NCBI GenBank assembly: GCA_017547995.1
Contig: JAFYNW010000333.1
Span: forward strand, 1-5,272
Origin: Clostridia bacterium
Lineage (GTDB): Bacteria > Bacillota > Clostridia > Oscillospirales > Butyricicoccaceae
Direction: 5' to 3'
Length of the DNA stretch: 5,272 bases
Every line of letters starts with the position of its first letter. Within the stretch, counting starts at the first letter, position 1. Shown here piece by piece: positions 1 to 4,880 of this stretch. Below the pieces are notes generated by a model, which worked only from the letters and a program-made list of their open reading frames with translations, searched no databases and was not told where the DNA came from. The position numbers and the translations under genes are program-made.

Positions 1-80
1 AGCCTCCATACCCATAATTTCCTACTATAATTATACCACCAAAGAAAACAAGTGTAAAATAGATTTTTTGAATAAATAAG
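1..80 (-). repeat. Left arm of an 80-bp inverted repeat carrying promoter and RBS
   Basis: The reverse complement of this stretch matches 506-585 without gaps: position i pairs with 586-i, 74 of 80 positions agree, and 20-77 against 509-566 is a perfect 58-bp match. The arm carries, reading leftwards on the minus strand, a promoter and then GGAGG at 7-3, the same ribosome binding site used by the radical SAM gene on the right. The start codon of a minus-strand gene is therefore expected a few bases beyond the left edge. Mismatches cluster between the -10 box and the RBS (positions 8, 15, 17, 19) and at the inner end (78, 79). Whether the repeat continues into a coding sequence cannot be seen. 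Confidence 0.9.
30..58 (-). promoter_or_regulatory. Sigma-A-type promoter facing left, out of the window
   Basis: On the minus strand, TTTACA (58-53) and TATAAT (35-30) are separated by 17 nt. It is the mirror copy of the promoter at 528-556 and identical to it across both boxes and the spacer. The likely start is near position 23. It should drive a gene beginning just left of the window. The 10-bp palindrome TATAATTATA (26-35) means the -10 box also reads on the plus strand, but no matching -35 box is seen in that direction. Confidence 0.7.
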
Positions 81-106
81 GGATGTGGAAAACTGTACAC
101 AATTAC

Positions 107-193
107 GTAGGGGACGACGCCCCCGGCGTCCCGTCGTGAAAGCGGTATCTGTGATGCATCAATCAGGACGGGAGGAGCAAGCACCTCCCCTAC
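107..193. repeat. Pair of GTAGGGG palindromes, face to face
   Basis: Two copies of one small palindrome family point at each other. The plus-strand copy (107-133) reads GTAG, then stem GGGACG (111-116) closing with CGTCCC (127-132), then G. An alternative inner stem is GACGCC (116-121) with GGCGTC (125-130). The minus-strand copy (193 down to 169) reads GTAG, then GGGAGG closing with CCTCCC (plus-strand positions 170-175 and 184-189), then G. The outer ends GTAGGGG (107-113) and CCCCTAC (187-193) make the whole 87 bp look like a small element with terminal inverted repeats. No direct repeat of the flanks is evident. An open reading frame across it (85-417) has no recognisable protein features. 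Confidence 0.7.
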
Positions 194-423
194 ATTTTAA
201 TTTTATATTATGCAGTAACCTTTCCGCTATGTCCATTTGTGAGGAACGAACACACAAGGGGGTCCAGGGGTGCTCCCCTCGGGCAAGGGGTCCGGGGGTT
301 TCTTGCACTCCCGGGGCATCTTTGCTTCTTTTGGGCAAACATAAAGAAGTCGTCGAAGACGTCCCTCGATTTATCGAGGCTGATATCTTTCTTTACAATA
401 TAAACTTTGTCCTATAATTTCTC
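194..423. other. Gene-free stretch with several short hairpins
   Basis: I see no convincing gene here. The stretch holds a near-direct repeat of the form AAGGGG(G)TCCxGGGG (256-270 and 285-298), a hairpin AGGGG-TGCT-CCCCT (266-279), CTTCTTT pairing with AAAGAAG (325-331 with 343-349), CGTC-GAA-GACG (351-361), and CCTCGAT-TT-ATCGAGG (364-379). None is followed by a run of T, so none is called as a terminator. The G-rich and CTTCTTT parts look like fragments of dispersed repeats, which is an inference from composition and folding only. Confidence 0.45.
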
Positions 424-472
424 TCCCTCCGTCACACATTCGTGTGCCACCTCCCTCCTCAGAGGGAGGCAA
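424..472 (-). repeat. Double-hairpin repeat, CCTCCCTC type, reversed copy
   Basis: Two adjacent palindromes lie here: CACAC-ATTC-GTGTG (433-446) and CCTCCCTC-CTCA-GAGGGAGG (450-469). Read on the minus strand the order is an 8-bp palindrome starting CCTCCCTC, a short GG linker, a second palindrome, then GGAGGGA. The same architecture recurs at 4498-4548 and 4676-4721 on the plus strand, so at least three copies of this family are in the window. It has no coding content. Confidence 0.7.
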
Positions 473-505
473 GATAATTGAATTGTACAAACCGAAGGAA
501 CTCCC

Positions 506-585
506 CCAATTTATTCAAAAAATCTATTTTACACTTGTTTTCTTTGGTGGTATAATTATAGTAGGATAATTTGGGTACGGAGGCT
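506..585 (+). repeat. Right arm of the 80-bp inverted repeat
   Basis: Mirror copy of 1-80, differing at only six positions (507, 508, 567, 569, 571, 578). It contains the promoter of the radical SAM gene and ends with the GGAGG ribosome binding site (579-583) and two further bases. Just inside both arms, similar AATTGT..ACA text can be followed a little further (around 481-490 on this side, and the complement of 94-104 on the other). The homologous upstream region was therefore probably longer and has been broken up by the repeat modules lying between the arms. Confidence 0.9.
528..556 (+). promoter_or_regulatory. Sigma-A-type promoter of the radical SAM gene
   Basis: TTTACA (528-533) and a perfect TATAAT (551-556) are spaced by 17 nt. 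The expected start near 563 gives a leader of about 30 nt that includes the GGAGG ribosome binding site at 579-583, nine bases before the ATG at 593. The whole promoter is duplicated in mirror image at 30-58. Confidence 0.8.
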
Positions 586-592
586 ACAAAAT

Positions 593-1468
593 ATGGAATA
601 TGAAGGTCGAATCTGTCGCTCGCCTATGGAGCGAAGCGCATATATGCTGCCTGTCGCTGTAGGCTGCTCCTACAACGGCTGTCTTTTCTGCGGTCTTTTC
701 AAGCATCTTAAATACCGTGAGCTTCCTCTTTCCCAGATTGAGGAGGAAATCAACCGTGTTGTCAAGGCAAACGGCAACCCTGAAACTGTTTTCCTCGGTG
801 ACGGCAATGCTTTCGGCATCGACTACGAAAACATGAAGCACATCCTCCGCTACATCAAGAGCAGTTTTTCCAACTGCAAACGCATTCACATGGACGCGAC
901 TGTCACAGATATTTCCCACAAAACCGACGAACAGCTCAAGGAAATGTATGATTTAGGCGTCCGTCTGCTCTATCTCGGCATCGAAACGGGGCTTGACGAC
1001 GTGCTTTTGCAGATGAACAAGGACCATCACACGATGGCTGAGGCCGCTCATCAGATTGAGCGTCTGCACAAGGTGGGCATCGACTATGCCGCCCATATTA
1101 TGACGGGTATTGCAGGCAAGGGCAGAGGCATCGAGAATGCCGAGGCTCTGGCAAAGTTTATCAACCAAACCCGTCCGACAAAGATTTGCAATTTCTCAAT
1201 TTTTATCCACAGACACGCCGCTATGTACAAGCTTATCGAAAAGGGTGAGTTTGTTCAGGCGAGTGAATTTGATAACGTTGTGGAGGGACATCGTCTGCTC
1301 CAGCTTATCGAGGTGGACACTTATATCGACAATATGCACGACCTGCTTGAATTCCGCGTAAAGGGCAACGTGGGCCGTGACAAGGCGAAGATGCTCAAGA
1401 AATATGAGGATTACATCGCCAGTTTCCCTGAGGAAAAGAAGGACTACGCGCCTGTTATGGAATGGTAA
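593..1468 (+). CDS. Radical SAM protein of unknown substrate (COG1032/Elp3-like core)
   Basis: This 291-residue protein has a radical SAM core: an iron-sulfur cluster binds S-adenosylmethionine and starts a radical reaction in the cytoplasm. Visible motifs are the cluster-binding cysteines C25, C30 and C33 in a CX4CX2C arrangement followed by GLF, a GDGNAF segment (69-74) where related proteins have a GDGDA-like strand, and LYLGIETG (126-133) with the acidic residue expected near SAM. The C-terminal part (about 185-291) resembles the tail of short COG1032-type radical SAM proteins. No cobalamin domain, second cluster or peptide-binding domain is seen, so the substrate is unknown. The ATG at 593 is chosen because GGAGG lies nine bases upstream and a consensus promoter precedes it. 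The gene stands alone. The mirrored promoter to its left suggests a divergent relative. The radical SAM assignment is secure; a specific function is not. Confidence 0.88.
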   Translation: MEYEGRICRSPMERSAYMLPVAVGCSYNGCLFCGLFKHLKYRELPLSQIEEEINRVVKANGNPETVFLGDGNAFGIDYENMKHILRYIKSSFSNCKRIHMDATVTDISHKTDEQLKEMYDLGVRLLYLGIETGLDDVLLQMNKDHHTMAEAAHQIERLHKVGIDYAAHIMTGIAGKGRGIENAEALAKFINQTRPTKICNFSIFIHRHAAMYKLIEKGEFVQASEFDNVVEGHRLLQLIEVDTYIDNMHDLLEFRVKGNVGRDKAKMLKKYEDYIASFPEEKKDYAPVMEW

Positions 1469-1488
1469 AGTCCGGATAGCCGAGCGAT

Positions 1489-1529
1489 ATGTTGCACGAG
1501 TGCAACATTGCGGTGTGATAAATCACATC
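1489..1529. repeat. Two adjacent hairpins downstream of the radical SAM gene
   Basis: ATGTTGCA-CGAG-TGCAACAT (1489-1508) is followed, after TGC, by a second palindrome at 1512-1529 whose core is TGTGAT-AA-ATCACA (1514-1527). The hairpin-GCGG-hairpin layout resembles the neighbouring element at 1571-1620. There is no T-run, so it is not a standard terminator. It may act as a 3' stabilising structure for the upstream message, which is inference. Confidence 0.55.
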
Positions 1530-1536
1530 AGATACG

Positions 1537-1620
1537 GCGGACCGTCGAGGACGCCGGTCCCTACGAGAATGTAGGGACAAATCACGATTTGTCCGCGGTG
1601 CATTCGTGAATGCACCCTAC
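1537..1620. repeat. Three GTAGGG palindromes in a row (inverted pairs)
   Basis: Three copies of the GTAGGG family abut. The first is on the minus strand (1564 down to 1537): GTAG, with stem GGACC/GGTCC (1539-1543 and 1556-1560). The second is on the plus strand (1571-1596): GTAG, then GGACAAATC-AC-GATTTGTCC, then GC. The third is on the minus strand (1620 down to 1595): GTAG, then GGTGCATTC-AC-GAATGCACC, then GC. The last two copies meet head-on at a shared CCGCGG and form an exact 50-bp unit (1571-1620) with GTAGGG/CCCTAC ends. The first and second are back to back (CCCTAC-N6-GTAGGG). Stem sequences differ completely while pairing is kept. Confidence 0.8.
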
Positions 1621-1745
1621 ACAGATTGTACCGTTTTCCACAGGCTGTTTATAACTTTTTGTATTATTTTCAAAATCAAATACTTTTCGTTGCAAACGTC
1701 CCTTGAAAAATTATAAAAAAAATGGGAATTTTCGTAAAATAATTG
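1621..1745. other. AT-rich upstream region of rpmH with one DnaA-box-like site
   Basis: No gene is seen. The stretch is AT-rich and carries TTTTCCACA (1634-1642), one base away from the DnaA box TTATCCACA. In many Firmicutes the segment before rpmH is the origin region next to dnaA, so this could be a remnant or an edge of such a region. A single imperfect box is weak evidence, and no box cluster is present. Confidence 0.3.
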
Positions 1746-1774
1746 TTGACAAAATGCCATCACTGATGTATAAT
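1746..1774 (+). promoter_or_regulatory. Consensus promoter of the rpmH operon
   Basis: A perfect TTGACA (1746-1751) and a perfect TATAAT (1769-1774) are separated by 17 nt, as expected for a strong housekeeping promoter feeding a ribosomal protein gene. Transcription should begin near 1781, giving a leader of about 70 nt. The octamer TTGCGTAA occurs twice right at the start region (1780-1787 and 1794-1801, 14 bp apart) and may be an operator or chance. Confidence 0.88.
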
Positions 1775-1852
1775 CTAATTTGCGTAACTGTGATTGCGTA
1801 AACGTCAAAAATTACTCCGGCGACAGCCGATGAATATAGGAGGTGTACAAGC

Positions 1853-1987
1853 ATGATTCGTACTTATCAGCCAAAGAAGCGTCAGAGAAGCAAGGAACAC
1901 GGTTTCAGAAAGAGAATGAAGACTAGAAATGGTAGAAAGGTTCTCGCAAGCCGCCGTGCAAAGGGAAGAGCTCGCCTTACTCACTAA
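1853..1987 (+). CDS. rpmH: 50S ribosomal protein L34
   Basis: The 44-residue product is a complete L34, a small basic protein of the large ribosomal subunit that binds 23S rRNA. It starts MIRTYQPKKRQRSKEHGF and continues with the conserved stretch R-KRM-T-NGR-VL--RR-KGR--L. Bacterial L34 is usually 44-46 residues, so the length is normal. The start is fixed by AGGAGGTG (1838-1845), seven bases before the ATG. It is the first gene of the operon, with its own consensus promoter upstream and a hairpin terminator 22 nt after the stop codon, an arrangement that would make much more L34 message than message for the genes that follow. Confidence 0.97.
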   Translation: MIRTYQPKKRQRSKEHGFRKRMKTRNGRKVLASRRAKGRARLTH

Positions 1988-2009
1988 TTTTAAAAAGTTA
2001 TTGTAAAAT

Positions 2010-2038
2010 AAAGGCGCATTATTTCAATGCGTCTTTTT
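2010..2038 (+). terminator. Intrinsic terminator or attenuator between rpmH and rnpA
   Basis: An 11-bp stem (2010-2020 with 2026-2036) includes one G-U pair, closes a 5-nt loop, and ends in five T residues (2034-2038). It sits 22 nt after rpmH and 30 nt before rnpA. No separate promoter for rnpA is evident in that short gap, so partial read-through is the likely route of expression for rnpA and the genes behind it. Confidence 0.82.
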
Positions 2039-2068
2039 AACTATCTTTCCGAGTAGTCAGGTGAACTT

Positions 2069-2428
2069 ATGAAAAACACTCAGTCACTTTGTTTGAACTA
2101 CAGATTCCGCCAGCTCTACAATCGCGGCAAATCACAGGTTGCCCCGAATCTTGTAGTATATTGCTCAAAGAATCGTGAAAAGACGGGGGATAACCGTCTC
2201 GGGCTTACTGTTTCGACCAAGGTCGGCAAAGCAGTCATCCGAAACGCTGTCCGCCGCAAACTCAGAGAGGCATACCGTCTCAACGAAGACCGTGTGCTTA
2301 AAGGGCTCGATATCGTTATCGTGGCCAGAACACGCGCAAGCTCGGCGCAATACAAACACATCGAAAAGGATATGCTTTACTGCTTCAAAAAGCTTGGCAT
2401 CCTTACAGGCAATGAAGAAGAACAATAA
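2069..2428 (+). CDS. rnpA: Ribonuclease P protein component
   Basis: The 119-residue basic protein is the protein subunit of RNase P. It assists the catalytic RNA (not in this window) in removing 5' leaders from tRNA precursors. Family features in order are an N-terminal FRQLYNRGKS segment (13-22), LGLTVSTKVGKAV (44-56), the signature helix RNAVRRKLREAYR (58-70), and a strand DIVIVAR (81-87). Length is typical. The signature normally reads R-N-R; here the third position is Ala (A60), a mild deviation that leaves the rest of the basic helix (R62, R63, K64, R66) intact. The start is supported by AGGTGA at 2059-2064. The stop overlaps the start of yidD by one base (TAATG), implying coupled translation. 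Confidence 0.96.
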   Translation: MKNTQSLCLNYRFRQLYNRGKSQVAPNLVVYCSKNREKTGDNRLGLTVSTKVGKAVIRNAVRRKLREAYRLNEDRVLKGLDIVIVARTRASSAQYKHIEKDMLYCFKKLGILTGNEEEQ

Positions 2429-2661
2429 TGAAACACGTCATTTTATGGTGCATCGGCTTTTACAGAAAATATCTGTCGGGGCTTAAGAAAACACCAACCT
2501 GTCCCTTCATTCCAACCTGCTCACGATATGCCTATGAGGCTGTGCAGACACATGGTGCGCTGTATGGCTCTTTTTTGGCGCTCAGACGCATATTGCGATG
2601 CAACCCATTCACAAAAGGCGGTTACGACCCTGTCCCGCCTAAACGAACCAAAACTAAATAA
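2428..2661 (+). CDS. yidD: Membrane protein insertion efficiency factor YidD
   Basis: The 77-residue protein matches the YidD family: an N-terminal amphipathic stretch with YRKYLS (12-17), then CPFIPTCSRYAYEA (25-38) with C25 and C31, a GALYGSFLALRRILRC helix (43-58) with C58, and the closing motif GGYDPVP (64-70). YidD is a small membrane-associated protein thought to help YidC insert proteins. It lies directly before yidC, as in many bacteria. The ATG overlaps the rnpA stop codon by one base and has no strong ribosome binding site of its own, so it probably depends on translational coupling. Length is normal for Firmicutes. Confidence 0.96.
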   Translation: MKHVILWCIGFYRKYLSGLKKTPTCPFIPTCSRYAYEAVQTHGALYGSFLALRRILRCNPFTKGGYDPVPPKRTKTK

Positions 2662-2672
2662 GGAGAACACTA

Positions 2673-3527
2673 ATGCTCGACATTATAGCTGTCCCATTTG
2701 GCTATATCATGCGACTCATTTATGAGATCATCGGCAATTATGGCCTTTCCATCATCGCATTCTCTCTTCTTGCGAAGCTCGTTATGCTTCCATTCTCCAT
2801 CAAGACAAAGAAGAGCATGCTCGATCTCCAGCGCATCCAGCCAAAGCTCAATGAGCTTCAGAGAAAGTACGGCAAAGACCAGCAGAAGCTTAACATGGAA
2901 ATGCAGAAGCTCTATCAGGAAGAAGGCGTAAGCCCATTCGGCTCCTGCCTCCCTACTCTCATCACATTCCCAATCATGATTGGTCTTTACTACGTTATTT
3001 CCAAGCCTCTCAAGTACTTTATGGGACTTACAGCAGCTGAAATAACAACACTCTCCGAAATCCTCGGTGTTACAAACGAGAACGCTTACACAATGGAAAT
3101 CCAGCTCGCAGGTCTTATCAGCGAAAACTTTGATAAGGTTGCTCACGTTTCCGATAAGCTCATGAACGTTGACTTCAACTTCCTCGGCATGAACCTCGCT
3201 ACAACACCAAGCTTCAAGGTACTCAACCTCTTGTGGATTATTCCAATCCTCTCCGGTATCACTGCATTCATCCTCAGCAACATCACAATGAAGATGCAGG
3301 GCACAGGCGACGCGAATAACGCAAGTGCTTCCACAATGAAGTATATGATGCCTCTTATGTCTGTTTATTTCGGCTTTATTCTGCCTTCCGGCCTCGGCAT
3401 TTATTGGATCGCTAACAACGTTTTCTCGGCTCTCCAGGAAGTGCTTCTCGGCATCTTCATGAAGCCAAAACAAATTATGGGGGATTTCACTATCAAAGGC
3501 GAATACACCACTAAGGGGGATAAATAA
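2673..3527 (+). CDS. yidC: Membrane protein insertase YidC/OxaA
   Basis: The 284-residue product is a Gram-positive-type YidC of the YidC/Oxa1/Alb3 family, which inserts and folds proteins in the cytoplasmic membrane, alone or with SecYEG. It lacks the large N-terminal periplasmic domain of Gram-negative YidC, and I see no lipobox. Hydrophobic segments lie near 3-20, 23-41, 93-110, 183-203 and 222-260 (probably two segments). K35 sits where the family carries the positive charge of the membrane groove (Arg in the Bacillus protein). A charged helical hairpin (about 44-85) is cytoplasmic, and an external loop (about 111-182) contains FNFLGMNLA (168-176). AGGAG (2661-2665) lies seven bases before the ATG. 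The gene begins 11 nt after yidD and overlaps jag by one base (TAATG), so it is mid-operon. Confidence 0.96.
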   Translation: MLDIIAVPFGYIMRLIYEIIGNYGLSIIAFSLLAKLVMLPFSIKTKKSMLDLQRIQPKLNELQRKYGKDQQKLNMEMQKLYQEEGVSPFGSCLPTLITFPIMIGLYYVISKPLKYFMGLTAAEITTLSEILGVTNENAYTMEIQLAGLISENFDKVAHVSDKLMNVDFNFLGMNLATTPSFKVLNLLWIIPILSGITAFILSNITMKMQGTGDANNASASTMKYMMPLMSVYFGFILPSGLGIYWIANNVFSALQEVLLGIFMKPKQIMGDFTIKGEYTTKGDK

Positions 3528-4441
3528 TGCTTATTTCAAAGGAATTCAAAGGAAAGAGCATTGAAGAAGCTATTCAGATCGGTCTTCTCACACTTAACCT
3601 TGACCGTGATGATGTGCAGATAGAAGTTATCGAAAGAGAAAGCAAGGGCTTCCTCGGCTTCGGCAGAAAGGACGCTGTTGTAAAGCTCACTTATGACGAT
3701 GGTCAGAAGGAAGAACCTGCTATCGTTGCTGCTCCTGCTCCAAAGCAGGAAACAGTAAAGGCTGAAGCTCCAAAGCCTCAGCAGCCAAAGAAGGCTGAAC
3801 CAAAGAAGGAAAAGCCTGCTAAGGCACCAAAGGCTGAAAAGCCTGTTGAAAACAAGCCTGCAGAAGAAGCAAAGGCTGAAGCACCTAAGGCTGAAAAGCC
3901 AAAGAAGGTTATTACAGCTGAAGAAGCAGCTCACACAGAAGCTGTTGCTGAAGACTTCCTCAAGGGCATTCTCGAAATCATGGGCATCAACGCTGACATC
4001 AAGGGCTCTGTTGACACAGAAGAAAGCACAGTACATATCGAGCTTTCCGGCGAAAATATGGGCTTTGTTATCGGCAGACGCGGCGAAACACTCGACGCAC
4101 TCCAGTATCTTGCAACAATCGTTACAAACAAGGCTGAAGACAGCCGCTGGAGAGTAAGCTTAGATACAGAAAACTACCGTGAAAAGCGCACACAGGCTCT
4201 TGTTGCTCTCGCTAACAAGACAGCTTCCACAGTAGCGAAAACAGGCAAGAGCATCGCTCTCGAGCCAATGAATCCACAGGAAAGAAGAATCATCCATTCT
4301 GCTCTCCAGGATAACAAGAACGTTACAACTTTCTCCACAGGTCAGGAACCAAGAAGAAAGATTGTTATCGCTCCTCAGGGCCAGACAGCTAACAGCAAGA
4401 AGCCTGGCAAGCCATACCACAAGGGCGGCAAGAAGAGATAA
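3527..4441 (+). CDS. jag: KH-R3H RNA-binding protein Jag/KhpB
   Basis: The 304-residue protein has the three-part Jag (KhpB, EloR) layout. The N-terminal Jag_N domain (about 1-55) contains KGFLGFG (40-46). A low-complexity linker (about 65-130) is rich in Lys, Ala, Pro and Glu, with repeated KAE(K/A)P units. The KH domain (about 145-215) has the RNA-gripping loop GRRG (183-186), and the R3H domain (about 218-283) has its Arg-x3-His motif at R253-H257. The tail is basic (KKPGKPYHKGGKKR). The family binds RNA, works with KhpA, and affects cell elongation and sporulation in some Firmicutes. The start overlaps the yidC stop (TAATG) and is preceded by AAGGGGG (3513-3519). It is the last operon gene, with a terminator 12 nt after the stop. 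mnmE, the common next gene, is absent. Confidence 0.95.
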   Translation: MLISKEFKGKSIEEAIQIGLLTLNLDRDDVQIEVIERESKGFLGFGRKDAVVKLTYDDGQKEEPAIVAAPAPKQETVKAEAPKPQQPKKAEPKKEKPAKAPKAEKPVENKPAEEAKAEAPKAEKPKKVITAEEAAHTEAVAEDFLKGILEIMGINADIKGSVDTEESTVHIELSGENMGFVIGRRGETLDALQYLATIVTNKAEDSRWRVSLDTENYREKRTQALVALANKTASTVAKTGKSIALEPMNPQERRIIHSALQDNKNVTTFSTGQEPRRKIVIAPQGQTANSKKPGKPYHKGGKKR

Positions 4442-4453
4442 GTTATCAGAATC

Positions 4454-4482
4454 AAAGACCATCCATACGGGTGGTCTTTTTT
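4454..4482 (+). terminator. Intrinsic terminator ending the rpmH-jag operon
   Basis: An 11-bp stem (4454-4464 with 4469-4479, one G-U pair, core AAAGACCA/TGGTCTTT) closes an ATAC loop and runs into six T residues (4477-4482). It starts 12 nt after the jag stop codon and is the strongest terminator in the window. Confidence 0.92.
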
Positions 4483-4497
4483 ATATCTTTCCCCTTG

Positions 4498-4548
4498 CCT
4501 CCCTTGTGTAAAGGGAGGGGGACCATCGGTACGATGGTGGAGGGATTG
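4498..4548 (+). repeat. Double-hairpin repeat, CCTCCCTT type
   Basis: CCTCCCTT-GTGTA-AAGGGAGG (4498-4518) is followed by ACCATCG-GTA-CGATGGT (4522-4538) and then GGAGGGATTG. This is the same two-palindrome layout as 424-472 (reversed) and 4676-4721, with different stem sequences in each copy. It lies 15 nt after the operon terminator and is non-coding. Confidence 0.7.
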
Positions 4549-4553
4549 TTGTG

Positions 4554-4574
4554 AAGTGAAAAGTGAATAGTGAA
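4554..4574. repeat. Three tandem 7-bp units
   Basis: AAGTGAA, AAGTGAA and TAGTGAA follow each other exactly, ending in TAATT. It is a short tandem repeat in otherwise gene-free DNA between two palindromic repeats; no function can be read from it. Confidence 0.6.
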
Positions 4575-4605
4575 TAATTGCGGTGTCTCCGACCGATTGA
4601 ATAGG

Positions 4606-4673
4606 GTGGGATGTCGGCAAGCGCCATCCCCTACATTGGATTGTGCGTAGGGGACGGCATTTATGACGTCCCG
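4606..4673. repeat. Pair of GTAGGGG palindromes, back to back
   Basis: The minus-strand copy (4634 down to 4606) reads GTAG, then GGGATG closing with CATCCC (plus-strand stem halves 4608-4613 and 4625-4630). The plus-strand copy (4647-4673) reads GTAG, then GGGACGGCAT-TT-ATGACGTCCC (one mismatch), then G. The two GTAGGGG ends face each other as CCCCTAC-N12-GTAGGGG, the opposite arrangement to the pair at 107-193. They belong to the same family as the copies at 107-193 and 1537-1620. Confidence 0.7.
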
Positions 4674-4675
4674 AG

Positions 4676-4721
4676 CCTTCTCCAGCAGGAGAAGGGGACC
4701 GCGTAAGCGGTGGATGAGGTG
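4676..4721 (+). repeat. Double-hairpin repeat, CCTTCTCC type
   Basis: CCTTCTCC-AGCA-GGAGAAGG (4676-4695) is followed by a GG linker, ACCGC-GTAA-GCGGT (4698-4711) and GGATGAGGTG. This is the third copy of the two-palindrome family (with 424-472 and 4498-4548) and lies directly after the GTAGGGG copy that ends at 4673. The following 4722-4816 shows no gene and no further clear repeat. Confidence 0.65.
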
Positions 4722-4816
4722 TCGTTATTCTTCGGGAGAGAACCTATCCAATGCGCCGCAGGCACCTCAATGTCCCAAATGGACAATTCATGTCGCAAGC
4801 CACTTCATAATAATAT

Positions 4817-4845
4817 TTGACATTTTGGCAAAAAATAAGTACAAT
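4817..4845 (+). promoter_or_regulatory. Promoter for the structured leader and M16 peptidase gene
   Basis: A perfect TTGACA (4817-4822) is followed after exactly 17 nt by TACAAT (4840-4845). Two overlapping TATAAT hexamers (4845-4850 and 4850-4855) lie just downstream but are spaced 22 and 27 nt from the -35 box, so TACAAT is the better -10. Transcription would start near 4852, leaving a leader of about 215 nt before the ATG at 5068. Confidence 0.72.
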
Positions 4846-4880
4846 ATAATATAATACACTCGCACAATATTTTGCTTAAA

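Noticed and set aside
107..193. Palindromic repeats as a CRISPR array
   Set aside because: There are no regularly spaced direct repeats of constant sequence; the copies are inverted and their stems vary.
364..379. CCTCGAT-TT-ATCGAGG as a terminator
   Set aside because: There is no T-run directly after it on either strand and no gene ends nearby.
85..417. A 110-residue reading frame with a GTG start
   Set aside because: It spans palindromic repeats, has no ribosome binding site and no protein-like composition; it is repeat DNA read as codons.
392..418. TTTACA and TATAAT as a possible promoter on the plus strand
   Set aside because: The spacing is only 15 nt and a stronger, duplicated promoter lies downstream at 528-556 next to the gene.
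2670..3473. A 267-residue open frame on the minus strand
   Set aside because: It lies entirely antisense to yidC, and its Cys/His/Glu-rich composition is what the complement of that biased gene produces; the plus strand encodes a clear YidC.
3536..4036. A 166-residue minus-strand frame rich in Phe, Leu, Ser and Cys
   Set aside because: It is the antisense of the Lys/Ala/Glu-rich linker of jag; no start signal or family feature is present.
4375..4620. An 81-residue minus-strand frame after jag
   Set aside because: It crosses the operon terminator and a hairpin repeat, and has no ribosome binding site or family likeness.
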